Below, piece by piece: positions 35,849 to 45,303 of a stretch of 64,000 bases of DNA. A program made the translations under genes and the position numbers. The DNA is from Dokdonella_A sp014338185 (GTDB taxonomy: Bacteria; Pseudomonadota; Gammaproteobacteria; Xanthomonadales; Rhodanobacteraceae). The notes under the pieces were generated by a model, which was not told the DNA's origin, did not search any database, and saw only the letters and a program-made list of their open reading frames with translations. The stretch spans positions 1 through 64,000 of the forward strand of contig SZOS01000002.1 in NCBI GenBank assembly GCA_030263295.1, read 5' to 3'. Within the stretch, counting starts at the first letter, position 1. The number at the start of each line of letters is the position of its first letter.

Positions 35849-36839
35849 GTGGGGCTGGCCATGGCTGTTCGCGCTGTTGCCGCTGCCACTGCTGGTGGCG
35901 TGGCTGCTGCCGCGCGCGCATGGCTGGGGTGGCACGCTGCTGCGTCTGCCGCATCCGGGTCTCGCACTGCCCGCGCAGCGCGATATTTCGCCGGTGGCGC
36001 CCATGCGGCGCTGGCTCGCGCTGCTGGGCTGGCTGCTGCTGGTGGCGGCCGCGGCGCGTCCCCAGTGGCTGGGGCCGCCCGAGGACGTGGCGCGCTCGGG
36101 GCGCGACCTCATGCTCGCGATCGACACCTCGGGCAGCATGAGCGTGGAGGACATGCAGCTGGCCAACCGTGCGGTGCCGCGCTTTGCCGCGATCCAGGCC
36201 ATCGCGAGCGACTTCGTGCAACGCCGCGCCGGCGATCGCGTCGGCCTGATCCTGTTCGGCTCGCGCGCCTACCTGCTGGTGCCGCTCACGTTCGATCTCA
36301 AGACCGTGGGGCAGCAATTGCTGGAATCGGTGATCGGCCTGGCGGGTCGTGAGACCGCGATCGGCGATGCGGTGGCGCTCGCGGTCAAGCGCCTGCGCGA
36401 CCGGCCGCAGCAGCAGCGCGTGCTGGTCCTGCTTACCGATGGCGTCAATACCGCGGGCGAGCTGTCGCCGCAGAAGGCGACCGAACTGGCCAGTGCGCAT
36501 CATGTGCGCATCTACACCATCGGTGTCGGCGCCGAGCGCATGCGCGTGGATTCGCTGTTCGGCAGTCGCCTGGTCAATCCTTCGCAGGACCTCGACGAAG
36601 GCATGCTCACGCAGATGGCCCAGGCCACCGGCGGACGCTATTTCCGTGCGCGCAACAGCGAGGAGCTGGCCGACATCTATCGCGAGATCGACAAGCTCGA
36701 ACCCGCCGCCGAGGCGAGCCAGAGCCTGCGTCCGGTGGATGAACTGTACTGGTTGCCACTGGCCGCGGCGCTGCTGTGCGCGGTCGGCGCGTTCGCGGCG
36801 CCGATGGTGGGTGGCTGGCGCCGGCTGGGTGAGGCATGA
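35841..36839 (+). CDS. batA: VWA domain protein BatA
   Basis: A 332-residue membrane protein: two N-terminal helices (about residues 5-23 and 57-73), a VWA domain with an intact MIDAS motif D95-T-S-G-S99 (LAIDTSGSM) and LLTDGVNTAG, and a C-terminal helix (about 304-322). Bat proteins were described in Bacteroides as aerotolerance factors and in other bacteria with MoxR in stress tolerance. The intact MIDAS implies metal-dependent ligand binding, unlike the next gene. Confidence 0.9.
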   Translation: MFEWGWPWLFALLPLPLLVAWLLPRAHGWGGTLLRLPHPGLALPAQRDISPVAPMRRWLALLGWLLLVAAAARPQWLGPPEDVARSGRDLMLAIDTSGSMSVEDMQLANRAVPRFAAIQAIASDFVQRRAGDRVGLILFGSRAYLLVPLTFDLKTVGQQLLESVIGLAGRETAIGDAVALAVKRLRDRPQQQRVLVLLTDGVNTAGELSPQKATELASAHHVRIYTIGVGAERMRVDSLFGSRLVNPSQDLDEGMLTQMAQATGGRYFRARNSEELADIYREIDKLEPAAEASQSLRPVDELYWLPLAAALLCAVGAFAAPMVGGWRRLGEA

Positions 36840-38746
36840 ACGGCTTTCTCACCCAGTTCCACTTGCTGCGGCCGTGGGCGCTGCTCGCGCTGGCACTGTT
36901 GCCGCTGTCGTGGCTGCTGCTGCGGCGTGGCGCGGGTGATGCGGGCGGCTGGCGCAGGGCGGTCGATGCACACCTGTTGCCGCACCTGCTCGAGCGCGGC
37001 GATGCCGGACGCACGCGCCTGCCGTGCGTGCTCGCCGCGTTGGGCTGGATCATCGCCTGCCTCGCCTTGGCCGGTCCGGCATGGGAACGCGAACCGATGC
37101 CGCTGTGGCACAACGAGGCCGCGCGCGTGTTCGCGCTCGAACTCGCTCCGACCATGCTCGCGCAGGACATCAAGCCCAGCCGCCTCGAGCGCGCCCGCTT
37201 CAAGCTCGACGACATGCTCGCGCGCAGCCGCGACTACCAGACCGCTCTGATCGGCTACGCAGGCGCCGCGTTCGTGGCCGCGCCGCTGACCGACGATGTG
37301 GGCACGGTGCGGCATCTGGTCGAGGCGCTCGACCCGTCGACCATGCCGGTAGCGGGCAATGCCACGGGCGAGGCGATCGAGCGCGCGGTCGCCTTGATCG
37401 AGCAGGCCGGGCAGCATCAGGGCCAGATCGTGCTGCTGGCCGATTCGGCCGGCCCGGGCGCACTGGCCGCGGCGCGCCGCGCACGCTCGCGGGGCTACAC
37501 GGTGTCGGTGCTCGGCGTGGGCAGTGACGCGGGAGCGCCGATTGCGCTGCCCGGCGGCGGCTTCGCCAAGGATGCCAGCGGCAATGTCGTGCTCGCCCGC
37601 ATCGACGAGCCGGCCCTGCGCGAGTTGGCCGATGCGGGAGGCGGCCGCTACGCGGCGCTGACCAGCGATCGGCACGACCTGGATGTTCTGCTGCCCGACC
37701 GGGCCCGCGTGGCCGGCATGGACGCGAGCGCCGCATCCGGCACTGCGCTGGGCGAGCGCTGGCGCGACCGCGGCCCGTGGCTGCTGCTCGCCGTGTTGCC
37801 ACTCGCGCTGCTCGGCTTCCGGCGCGGCTGGCTCATGCTGCTCGTGCTGACGCTGGGCGCACCGCTGCCTTCGGCGCGCGCAGCGGATTGGTCCGACTTG
37901 TGGCAACGCCGCGACCAGCAGGCTGCGGCCGCGCTCGCGCGGGGCGACGCCAAGCTCGCCGCGCAGCGCGCGCCCGATGCGGCGTGGCGTGGCAGCGCCG
38001 CGTACCGCGAAGGCGACTACGCCAGCGCGGCCGCCGACTACGCGCAGGTAGACAGCGCCGATGGTCACTACAATCGCGGCAACGCCTTGGCCCAGGCCGG
38101 CCAGTACCCGGCGGCGCTGGCGGCCTATGATGCCGCGCTGGCGCGCGCGCCCGGCATGGCCGATGCAGTCGAAAACCGCCGCATCGTCGAGGAAGCGCTG
38201 CGAAAGCAGCAGCAACAGCAGCAACAGCAACAGCAGCGGCGTCAACAGCAGCAGCAACAGCAGCAGCAACAGCAGCAGCAACAGCAGCAGCAACAGCAGC
38301 AGCAACAGCAGCAGCAGGGCGACAACAGCCAAGAACAGCAGGCTGGCGAGCAGCAGTCCCCGGCGCAGCAGTCGGAGCAGGACCAGGCCGACGGGCAAGG
38401 GCAGCACAGCCAGGCGCAGTCGCAAGCCGAGCCAGCACAGGGTCCATCCGGGCCCGGGCAGGAGCAGCAGCAGACCCAGGAGCCGGGTGATTCGCGCGCG
38501 GGCGCCGACGCGCAGCAACGCGAGGCGCTGTCACGCGCGGTCGACCAGGCCCTGGCCAAGGGCGACAAGGATGCCGCGCAGGCGGAGCAGCCGGCCACGG
38601 CGGTGCAGGATGAGGCCACGCGCGAACAGCGCCAGGCGCTGGAGCAGTGGCTCGAACGTGTGCCGGACGATCCGGGCGGCTTGCTGCGTCGCAAGTTCAT
38701 GCTCGAGTACCAGCGCCGCCAGCAAGGCAAGGGAGATGCTCCATGA
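36836..38746 (+). CDS. batB: VWA-TPR protein BatB with degenerate MIDAS and polyglutamine tract
   Basis: A 636-residue membrane protein combining BatB and BatC features. Two N-terminal helices precede a VWA domain in which the MIDAS DxSxS is replaced by E102-L-A-P-T106, so metal binding is doubtful. Helices near residues 312-345 lead to a TPR-like region (NRGNALAQAGQYPAALAAYD). Residues 458-494 are glutamine except for two arginines (10 Q, RR, 25 Q), then a Gln/Ser/Gly/Ala-rich segment to about 570 and a helical C-terminus. The tract is encoded by a mixed CAG/CAA repeat. Coupled by four-base overlaps to batA and batD. Confidence 0.88.
   Translation: MNGFLTQFHLLRPWALLALALLPLSWLLLRRGAGDAGGWRRAVDAHLLPHLLERGDAGRTRLPCVLAALGWIIACLALAGPAWEREPMPLWHNEAARVFALELAPTMLAQDIKPSRLERARFKLDDMLARSRDYQTALIGYAGAAFVAAPLTDDVGTVRHLVEALDPSTMPVAGNATGEAIERAVALIEQAGQHQGQIVLLADSAGPGALAAARRARSRGYTVSVLGVGSDAGAPIALPGGGFAKDASGNVVLARIDEPALRELADAGGGRYAALTSDRHDLDVLLPDRARVAGMDASAASGTALGERWRDRGPWLLLAVLPLALLGFRRGWLMLLVLTLGAPLPSARAADWSDLWQRRDQQAAAALARGDAKLAAQRAPDAAWRGSAAYREGDYASAAADYAQVDSADGHYNRGNALAQAGQYPAALAAYDAALARAPGMADAVENRRIVEEALRKQQQQQQQQQQRRQQQQQQQQQQQQQQQQQQQQQQQQQGDNSQEQQAGEQQSPAQQSEQDQADGQGQHSQAQSQAEPAQGPSGPGQEQQQTQEPGDSRAGADAQQREALSRAVDQALAKGDKDAAQAEQPATAVQDEATREQRQALEQWLERVPDDPGGLLRRKFMLEYQRRQQGKGDAP
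38207..38317 (+). repeat. CAG/CAA trinucleotide repeat encoding polyglutamine
   Basis: Thirty-seven in-frame codons, all CAG or CAA except two Arg codons (CGG CGT) after the tenth. Runs of CAG are broken by CAA at irregular steps. Slippage here would change protein length in steps of one residue without a frameshift. It also produces long artificial open frames (polyleucine/polyserine/polycysteine) on other frames. Confidence 0.95.
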
Positions 38747-40470
38747 GACACATTGGCTGCGCACTTGCGCGGATCGCCTGCGTGCTGCTGCTGGTCAGTC
38801 TCGCGCACGCCGCCGATGCGCCGCGGGCATGGCTCGACCGCACCAGCGTGCGCCTGGGCGAAACGGTCACGCTCAATGTCCAGACCAGCGACACCAGCGC
38901 GGGTGCGCCGGATTTCTCGGCGCTGGAGCGCGATTTCGAGATCGGCGGTACGCAGTCCAGCCAGCAGGTGAGCATCGTCAACGGTGTGCGTGACGCACGC
39001 ATGCTGTGGGCAGTGGCGTTGCAGCCGCGCCGCGAAGGCCAGCTCACGATCCCGCCGCTCACGATCGGCACTGCGCAGACCGCGCCGTTGCAACTGCAGG
39101 TGCAGGCGGCCGCGCCGCCGGCGCAGGCCGGTGGCGACGTATTCTTCGAGGTCGAGGCGCAGCCGACCGATCCCTACGTGCAGCAGCAGGTGCGCTATAC
39201 GGTCAAGCTGTACTACGCGGTCGACCTGACGGGCGGCAACATCAGTGATCCCAAGGTCGGCGGCCTGGTCGCCAAGCACCTGGGCCAGGACAAGCAGTAC
39301 GTGGCGACGGTGGGTGGCCGTCGTTACCAGGTGGTCGAGCAGCATTACGCGCTCACCCCCGAGCGCAGCGGCACGCTGGAGATTCCCGCGCTGCAGTTTC
39401 GCGGCACCACGCTCGACCTGCGCGATCCCGGTTCGTTCTTCAGTCGCGGCCGCGAGGTAAGTGCGCGCTCGCAGCCGGTCACGCTGCAGGTGCGCGCACA
39501 GCCTGCGGGCTGGCCGGACGGCCAGCCGTGGTTGCCGGTCGAATCGCTGTTGCTGCAGGACCAGAACGCATTGCCGACACAGGTGCGCGTGGGCGACGCG
39601 ATCACGCGCAGCGTGCGCCTGCAGGCGCAGGGCGCCGGCTTCGAGCAGTTGCCGGAACTGCAGCTGCGCGGCGTCGACGGCGCCGACATCTATCCGGACA
39701 AGAGCGAGACCTCCACGCGTGACGATGGCAGCTGGCTCTACGGCCAGCGCATCCGCAAGTTTGCCATCGTGCCCAATCGCGCGGGCACGCTGCACATACC
39801 CGCGATGCAGGTGACCTGGTGGAACACGCAGACCGACCGGCTGCAGACCACCGACCTGCCCGCACACACCATCAACGTGCTGCCAGCGGTCGGTGCGGGC
39901 GCCGCGCCGGCGCAGACTGCGCCGGCCCCGGCAGCCGGTCCCGGTGGTGACGGCGCGAGTGCGGAGGTGGCGCACACCAGCGACGCCACCAGCCCCTATG
40001 CGCCGCTGCTCGCGGACAGCCAGGCGCGCTTCTGGCGCCTGGTCGCATTGATGCTCGCACTGGGCTGGCTCGCGACCGCGATGGCGTGGGGATTGTGGGC
40101 GCGCCGGCGGCCGCAGCATCGGGCCGCACCGACTGCGGCCGTGCCTGCCACTGCCGCGGCACAGCGTGCGGCGTTCCTGCGTGCGTGTTCGCTGGGCGAT
40201 CTGGCCGCGGCCGAACGCGCGCTGCTGGCGTGGGCGCGGACCGAGCGCAGCGAGGTGCGCAATCTGGGCGAGCTGGCGCAGCGACTCGCCGACGAAGCCC
40301 AGCGCGACGCGCTGATGCGGCTGCAACGCGCGCGCTACGCGCAAGCGGGCAGCGATGGGCTGGCCACGCAGCTGCGCGATGCGTTCCGGCGCGGCATCGC
40401 CTGGCTTGCGGTTGCACCGCAGCGCCATTCGCAGGACGCACTGCCCGCGCTGTATCCGCGCCACGAATGA
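38743..40470 (+). CDS. batD: BatD family protein
   Basis: A 575-residue exported membrane protein: signal peptide ending near SLAHA, several Ig-like beta domains (APRAWLDRTSVRLGETVTL opens the first; IPPLTIGT, EIPALQFRGTTLDL mark others), an Ala/Pro linker, one membrane helix (about residues 427-447, FWRLVALMLALGWLATAMAW) and a cytoplasmic helical tail. This is the BatD layout. It closes the moxR-batABD operon. Confidence 0.9.
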   Translation: MRHIGCALARIACVLLLVSLAHAADAPRAWLDRTSVRLGETVTLNVQTSDTSAGAPDFSALERDFEIGGTQSSQQVSIVNGVRDARMLWAVALQPRREGQLTIPPLTIGTAQTAPLQLQVQAAAPPAQAGGDVFFEVEAQPTDPYVQQQVRYTVKLYYAVDLTGGNISDPKVGGLVAKHLGQDKQYVATVGGRRYQVVEQHYALTPERSGTLEIPALQFRGTTLDLRDPGSFFSRGREVSARSQPVTLQVRAQPAGWPDGQPWLPVESLLLQDQNALPTQVRVGDAITRSVRLQAQGAGFEQLPELQLRGVDGADIYPDKSETSTRDDGSWLYGQRIRKFAIVPNRAGTLHIPAMQVTWWNTQTDRLQTTDLPAHTINVLPAVGAGAAPAQTAPAPAAGPGGDGASAEVAHTSDATSPYAPLLADSQARFWRLVALMLALGWLATAMAWGLWARRRPQHRAAPTAAVPATAAAQRAAFLRACSLGDLAAAERALLAWARTERSEVRNLGELAQRLADEAQRDALMRLQRARYAQAGSDGLATQLRDAFRRGIAWLAVAPQRHSQDALPALYPRHE

Positions 40471-40572
40471 GCGCGAAGCGGCCGTGTCCACCGGGTTGCG
40501 TCGCCCCTGCCTGACCGTGTGGCCCGGACCCGGTGTTGTGTATGCTGGGCCGGCGTTGGCCTCGGAGCCTGC

Positions 40573-42600
40573 ATGATGCGCTGCGTCGTGGTGGCAGTGG
40601 GCATGTTGTTTGCCGTTGCCCTGCACGGCGCGTCGCTGCCGTGGGAGGTGTGGACGAGTCCGGCGGCACTGGCGCGGCTCGATGCCGGTGACAGCGTGGT
40701 GCAGACATCCAGCCGTTGCCCGGGTGGCTGTCGCTACGATCGCAGCAATCCCGGCGCGGAAGATCCCCTTGCGAATCCGTATCCGCTGCGCTGGCTGTAC
40801 CGCACCGCCGATGAGGTGGTGCTGCTCGACGAGCCGGGTGCGGGCGCGCTGACCCGGCTGTGGCTCACCACCGGTTTTGGTACTTCCGCGTGCATCGATC
40901 CGGCGATCGAGCTGCGCCTGTACGTCGATGGAGCCGGCGCGCCGACACTCGCTCTGCCACTGGCAGCCCTGTTCGACGGGTCCACCGTGCCGTTCACGGT
41001 CCCGCTGGTCACCACGCCGACGCAGTCCAGCGGCGGCTACACCAGCTACATGCCCATCGCCTACGCGCACGGGTTGCGGCTGGCCCTTGCGGGCGCGCAG
41101 GGTGGCGGCAATCCCTGCACGGCCGATGGCCGGCATCTGTTGTGGTACCAGTTGCAGCACCATCGCATCGGCGCCGCTGCGCAGGTGAGGAGTTTCGGGC
41201 CCGGTCACGACGAACCCGGCTGGCGCAGCTTCCTCGCCCACGCAGGCGAGGATCCGTGGGATGGGCTGTTGCTGCCGGACGACGCGAGCCTCATGGTGGC
41301 GCCGGGCGCGCAGGTCGTGGTTGCCTCGCGCGCCGGCAGTGGCTGGGTGCGCGGCATCCGCATCCACGCGCCGCGGGCAAGCTATGGGCTGCTCGCGCTG
41401 CACGTGCGGATCGATGCCACGACCGCGCTGGACATGCCGCTGGCCGATTTCTTCGCCACGCCGGGCGATGCGCAGTTGCCCGCGCGCGGCGTGCTGCTGG
41501 GCGAGGATGCCAACGGCTGGCTCTACGCGTGGTGGCCGATGCCGTTCACGGCAGCCGCGAGTGTCGAACTGCACGCCTTGCCCGGCCTGGTGGCGCCCGT
41601 GGCAGTGTCCACGCGTGTGAGCTTCGATGCCGCGCCGGTCGCTGCCGATGCCGGCCGCTTCAGCGCGAGCCTGCGCGAGGACTGTGTGACGGGCGGGGCG
41701 TTCGTGCTTGAGGATGCGATCGGCGCCGGCAAGGTCGTGGGTGTCAGCGCGAGTTACCACGCCGCAGACGCCGCGCTGCGCACCTACCTGGAAGGCGACG
41801 AGGCGGCCTGGATCGACGGCGCGCGCGCACCGTCCTGGTATGGAACCGGAGTGGAAGACTTCTACAACGCCGGCTTTTACTTCGACCACGGCGCGTTCGC
41901 GGGTCCGCTTGCGGGTGCGACGCGGGTCGACCCCGACGGCAGCGCGGTCACCAGTGCCTACCGCCTGTTGCTGGTCGATGCCTTGCCCTATGCATCCGCG
42001 TTGCGCATGACGCAGGAAGCAGGCTTGTCACCGCTGGAACCGACACCTGCGTGCGCGCGGCGCGTGCTGTACGCCTATCGGCAGACGCAGCCGTTGCAGG
42101 TCGGCTTGGCCGCGTTCGAGGTCGGTGATGCCGCGGCCGCGGCGGCCCATGCCTGGTTGGCGCCGGCCGGCACGCAGTGCGAGGCGCTGGACGCGCAGTT
42201 CGAGGGCGAGCCTGCGGCCACGCGCAGCGCGGTGGCGTGTGCAAGCACGAGCGGCGCAACCCAACTGCGCTTCACCACGGCGTCCGACGCCCGGCCGCTG
42301 CGCTTGCGGCGCACCTTCGATGTGGGCGCGGGTGAACCCGGCGTGGTGGCGGGTTCGGCCGGTGCGCGCATTCTCGTCAATGGCGTGCCCGCGGGTGCGT
42401 TCGCAGCGGTTGCCGCAAATCCGCTGCGACGCTGGCAGGAACAGGATGTTCCGCTGGAGGTGGCGGCGGGCAACAACGTGCTCGATGTCGTGATCGAGCC
42501 CGACTATCACGACGGCGCACCGGTGTTCAGCCAGTCGCGGTGGGAGCTGCGCGGTCGCTGGCAGGACCTGATCTTCGCCGACGCGTTCGAAGCCGACTGA
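40573..42600 (+). CDS. Secreted DUF2961 protein (GH172-type)
   Basis: A 675-residue exported protein with an N-terminal signal peptide (MMRCVVVAVGMLFAVALHGA). The region around residues 415-475 (SWYGTGVEDFYNAGFYF, SAYRLLLVDALPYASAL) matches the DUF2961 signature, now glycoside hydrolase family 172 (difructose anhydride synthase/arabinofuranosidase-type, jelly-roll fold). A second beta-rich domain follows. The protein ends LIFADAFEAD, a short hydrophobic-aromatic-acidic tail. Start has GGAG upstream and a TATGCT (40541-40546) that may be the -10. Substrate is probably a polysaccharide; unproven. About 100 bases after batD. Confidence 0.85.
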   Translation: MMRCVVVAVGMLFAVALHGASLPWEVWTSPAALARLDAGDSVVQTSSRCPGGCRYDRSNPGAEDPLANPYPLRWLYRTADEVVLLDEPGAGALTRLWLTTGFGTSACIDPAIELRLYVDGAGAPTLALPLAALFDGSTVPFTVPLVTTPTQSSGGYTSYMPIAYAHGLRLALAGAQGGGNPCTADGRHLLWYQLQHHRIGAAAQVRSFGPGHDEPGWRSFLAHAGEDPWDGLLLPDDASLMVAPGAQVVVASRAGSGWVRGIRIHAPRASYGLLALHVRIDATTALDMPLADFFATPGDAQLPARGVLLGEDANGWLYAWWPMPFTAAASVELHALPGLVAPVAVSTRVSFDAAPVAADAGRFSASLREDCVTGGAFVLEDAIGAGKVVGVSASYHAADAALRTYLEGDEAAWIDGARAPSWYGTGVEDFYNAGFYFDHGAFAGPLAGATRVDPDGSAVTSAYRLLLVDALPYASALRMTQEAGLSPLEPTPACARRVLYAYRQTQPLQVGLAAFEVGDAAAAAAHAWLAPAGTQCEALDAQFEGEPAATRSAVACASTSGATQLRFTTASDARPLRLRRTFDVGAGEPGVVAGSAGARILVNGVPAGAFAAVAANPLRRWQEQDVPLEVAAGNNVLDVVIEPDYHDGAPVFSQSRWELRGRWQDLIFADAFEAD

Positions 42601-42662
42601 GCGTGTCGGTCCGGACTCGTGCCAGCGCCGCGCCGGTGTCCGCGCCTGCACCACTGCGCACA

Positions 42663-42688
42663 ACCGGCCTGCGCGTGCGCAGGCCGGT
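42663..42688. terminator. Long perfect hairpin between convergent genes
   Basis: A 12-bp perfect inverted repeat (ACCGGCCTGCGC 42663-42674 with GCGCAGGCCGGT 42677-42688) with a 2-base centre. It lies between the 3' ends of the DUF2961 gene and the opposing OMP gene. No T-run follows on either strand, so it may act as a transcript-end stabiliser rather than a classical terminator. Confidence 0.5.
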
Positions 42689-42735
42689 GCGATGCGGCGT
42701 CCGTGCCAAGCCGCTCCCGCTGGAGAACCACGTGA

Positions 42736-43305
42736 TCAGAAGCGCAGCTCGGCGCTCACCGACACCAGGTTCGGGTCCAGCGACAGGCCGGTCCTGTCGG
42801 CCTTGTAGTAGTCGTAGTTGAGGCCGACGCTCACGTTGTTGCTGAAGTCGTAGCCGAAGCCCACACCGGCATACCACTTGTTGCTGGTGTCGTCGACGTG
42901 CACGGGAGTGGTGCCGCTGAAGAAGCCGCCGCGCAGGTCGCCACGGAACCAGCCTGCACGACCGCTCAGGTACCAGTGGTCGGTGACGTTCAGGTGTGCG
43001 TTGGCACCGACGTTCCAGCCCTTGAGCTCGGCCCTGCCGAGCGCGCCATTGGCGCTGGTGGCGTCGAACGAACCCAGGTCGGCGTAGCCGCCTTCGACGC
43101 CGAGCAGGAAGTTCGGGGCGAGCGCCCAGCGGTAGCCGGCATTGACGCCGAAGCCGGTGTCGTTGTCGTCATAGCCATGGCGGTCCAGCGTGGACTGGCC
43201 CACGTTGCCGTTGATGAAAAAGCCCGAGCTGTTGTCCGCATGGGCAACCGGCAGCGCGAGGAAGCTCGCGGCCGCGAGGGCGGTGGCAATCAGCATGTTC
43301 TTCAT
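42736..43305 (-). CDS. Small outer membrane beta-barrel protein (OmpA-like barrel)
   Basis: A 189-residue protein with a signal peptide cleaved after PVAHA. The mature part is made of alternating amphipathic strands (GFFINGNVGQS, FGVNAGYRWAL, FLLGVEGGYADL, WYLSGRAGWFRG, KWYAGVGFGYDFS) and ends in Phe (SVSAELRF), the BAM recognition signature. About eight strands fit the OmpA-like/OMP_b-brl barrel of 160-180 residues. There is no peptidoglycan-binding domain. Transport or adhesion role unknown. Confidence 0.9.
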   Translation of the reverse strand: MKNMLIATALAAASFLALPVAHADNSSGFFINGNVGQSTLDRHGYDDNDTGFGVNAGYRWALAPNFLLGVEGGYADLGSFDATSANGALGRAELKGWNVGANAHLNVTDHWYLSGRAGWFRGDLRGGFFSGTTPVHVDDTSNKWYAGVGFGYDFSNNVSVGLNYDYYKADRTGLSLDPNLVSVSAELRF

Positions 43306-43493
43306 GGAATCACTCCGGTTGTGGTGTTGTCGGGCCGGCGCGAATGCGAACGCGTTCGACGCCGGCCATGGCAGGCCGATGTGCCGGCCTGATGCCAGCC
43401 CTAGGTTGGGCTGGCCGGAGAAGTTACAATACGCATGAGTGCAGTAAATGTTCAGAGCCGGAGCATGCTTCGATCCGATGCGCCGACACGTGC

Positions 43494-43521
43494 TTGACAG
43501 GATGGTTTACACGTGTAAACT
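43494..43521 (+). promoter_or_regulatory. Promoter of the blaI-M56 operon
   Basis: Consensus -35 TTGACA (43494-43499), 16 bases, then TAAACT (43516-43521). The first BlaI-type operator occupies the spacer and most of the -10, so repressor binding would exclude RNA polymerase. Expected start near 43528. Confidence 0.7.
43505..43520. promoter_or_regulatory. BlaI/MecI-type operator 1 (perfect palindrome)
   Basis: GTTTACACGTGTAAAC is a perfect 16-bp palindrome. It contains the TTACA-N2-TGTAA core typical of BlaI/MecI/CopY-family operators. It overlaps the spacer and -10 element of the promoter directly upstream of the BlaI-family gene. Confidence 0.85.
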
Positions 43522-43529
43522 GCGCTCAC

Positions 43530-43545
43530 GGTTACAGGTGTAAAC
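43530..43545. promoter_or_regulatory. BlaI/MecI-type operator 2
   Basis: GGTTACAGGTGTAAAC repeats the TTACA-N2-TGTAA core (43532-43543) with imperfect flanks. Its centre is 25 bases from that of operator 1, and it lies between the expected transcript start and the start codon at 43548, covering the weak ribosome binding site. Confidence 0.8.
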
Positions 43546-43547
43546 AC

Positions 43548-43905
43548 ATGCGCATCAGCGACGCCGAGAGTTCCGTCATGCAAGTCCTGTGGGAACGCGC
43601 CCCGCAAACCGCCGAGGAGATCGCGGCCGCCGTCGGCCCCGTCCACGGCTGGCAAGAAGCCACGGTCAAGACCTTGCTCAATCGCCTGCTGCGCAAGCGG
43701 GCGATCGCCGCCGAGCGTGACGGTCGCCGTTACCTGTATCGGCCGCTGCTCGCACGTGCCGACTACGTGCATGCGGAAAGCACGAGCCTGCTCGATCGCC
43801 TGTTCGACGGCCAGGTGTCGGCGCTGGTGGCGCATTTCTCGCGCAGCGAGAAGCTGTCCAGGCGTGAGATCGATGAGATCCGGGCCTTGATCGAGGAGAT
43901 CGAAC

Positions 43906-43916
<11 letters not shown>
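43548..43916 (+). CDS. blaI: BlaI/MecI/CopY family transcriptional repressor
   Basis: A 122-residue winged-helix repressor. It starts MRISDAESSVMQVLWERAP, then TAEEIAAAV and the recognition helix region WQEATVKTLLNRLLRK, the diagnostic BlaI pattern, and a helical dimerisation C-terminus (SRREIDEIRALIEEIE). In the family, cleavage of the repressor by the partner M56 peptidase lifts repression. It overlaps the M56 gene by 11 bases. The symbol is by family; no beta-lactamase gene is adjacent, so the controlled function is unknown. Confidence 0.92.
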
Positions 43917-45201
<1,285 letters not shown>

Positions 45202-45232
45202 GTCGGCACAATTGGCTCCCCGCAAGCGGCCC

Positions 45233-45262
45233 TGTGCGAGCAAAGCACGGGGCCGCTAAAAT
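45233..45262 (+). promoter_or_regulatory. Possible gapA promoter
   Basis: TAAAAT (45257-45262) with a weak TGTGCG (45233-45238) 18 bases upstream, 41 bases before the gapA start. Placement and the -10 are good; the -35 is poor. Confidence 0.4.
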
Positions 45263-45303
45263 GGGCGCTTTCGATCCCGCCCATTCCGCTAAGGAGCTGC
45301 TCC

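Noticed and set aside
38207..38317. Repeat array considered as CRISPR or tandem-repeat element
   Set aside because: It is a plain in-frame CAG/CAA triplet run inside batB, with no spacers or fixed-length repeats.
38242..41889. A 1215-codon open frame on the minus strand
   Set aside because: It runs opposite batB, batD and the DUF2961 gene, and its end is polycysteine from the CAG repeat read in another frame. A GC-rich shadow, with no family features.
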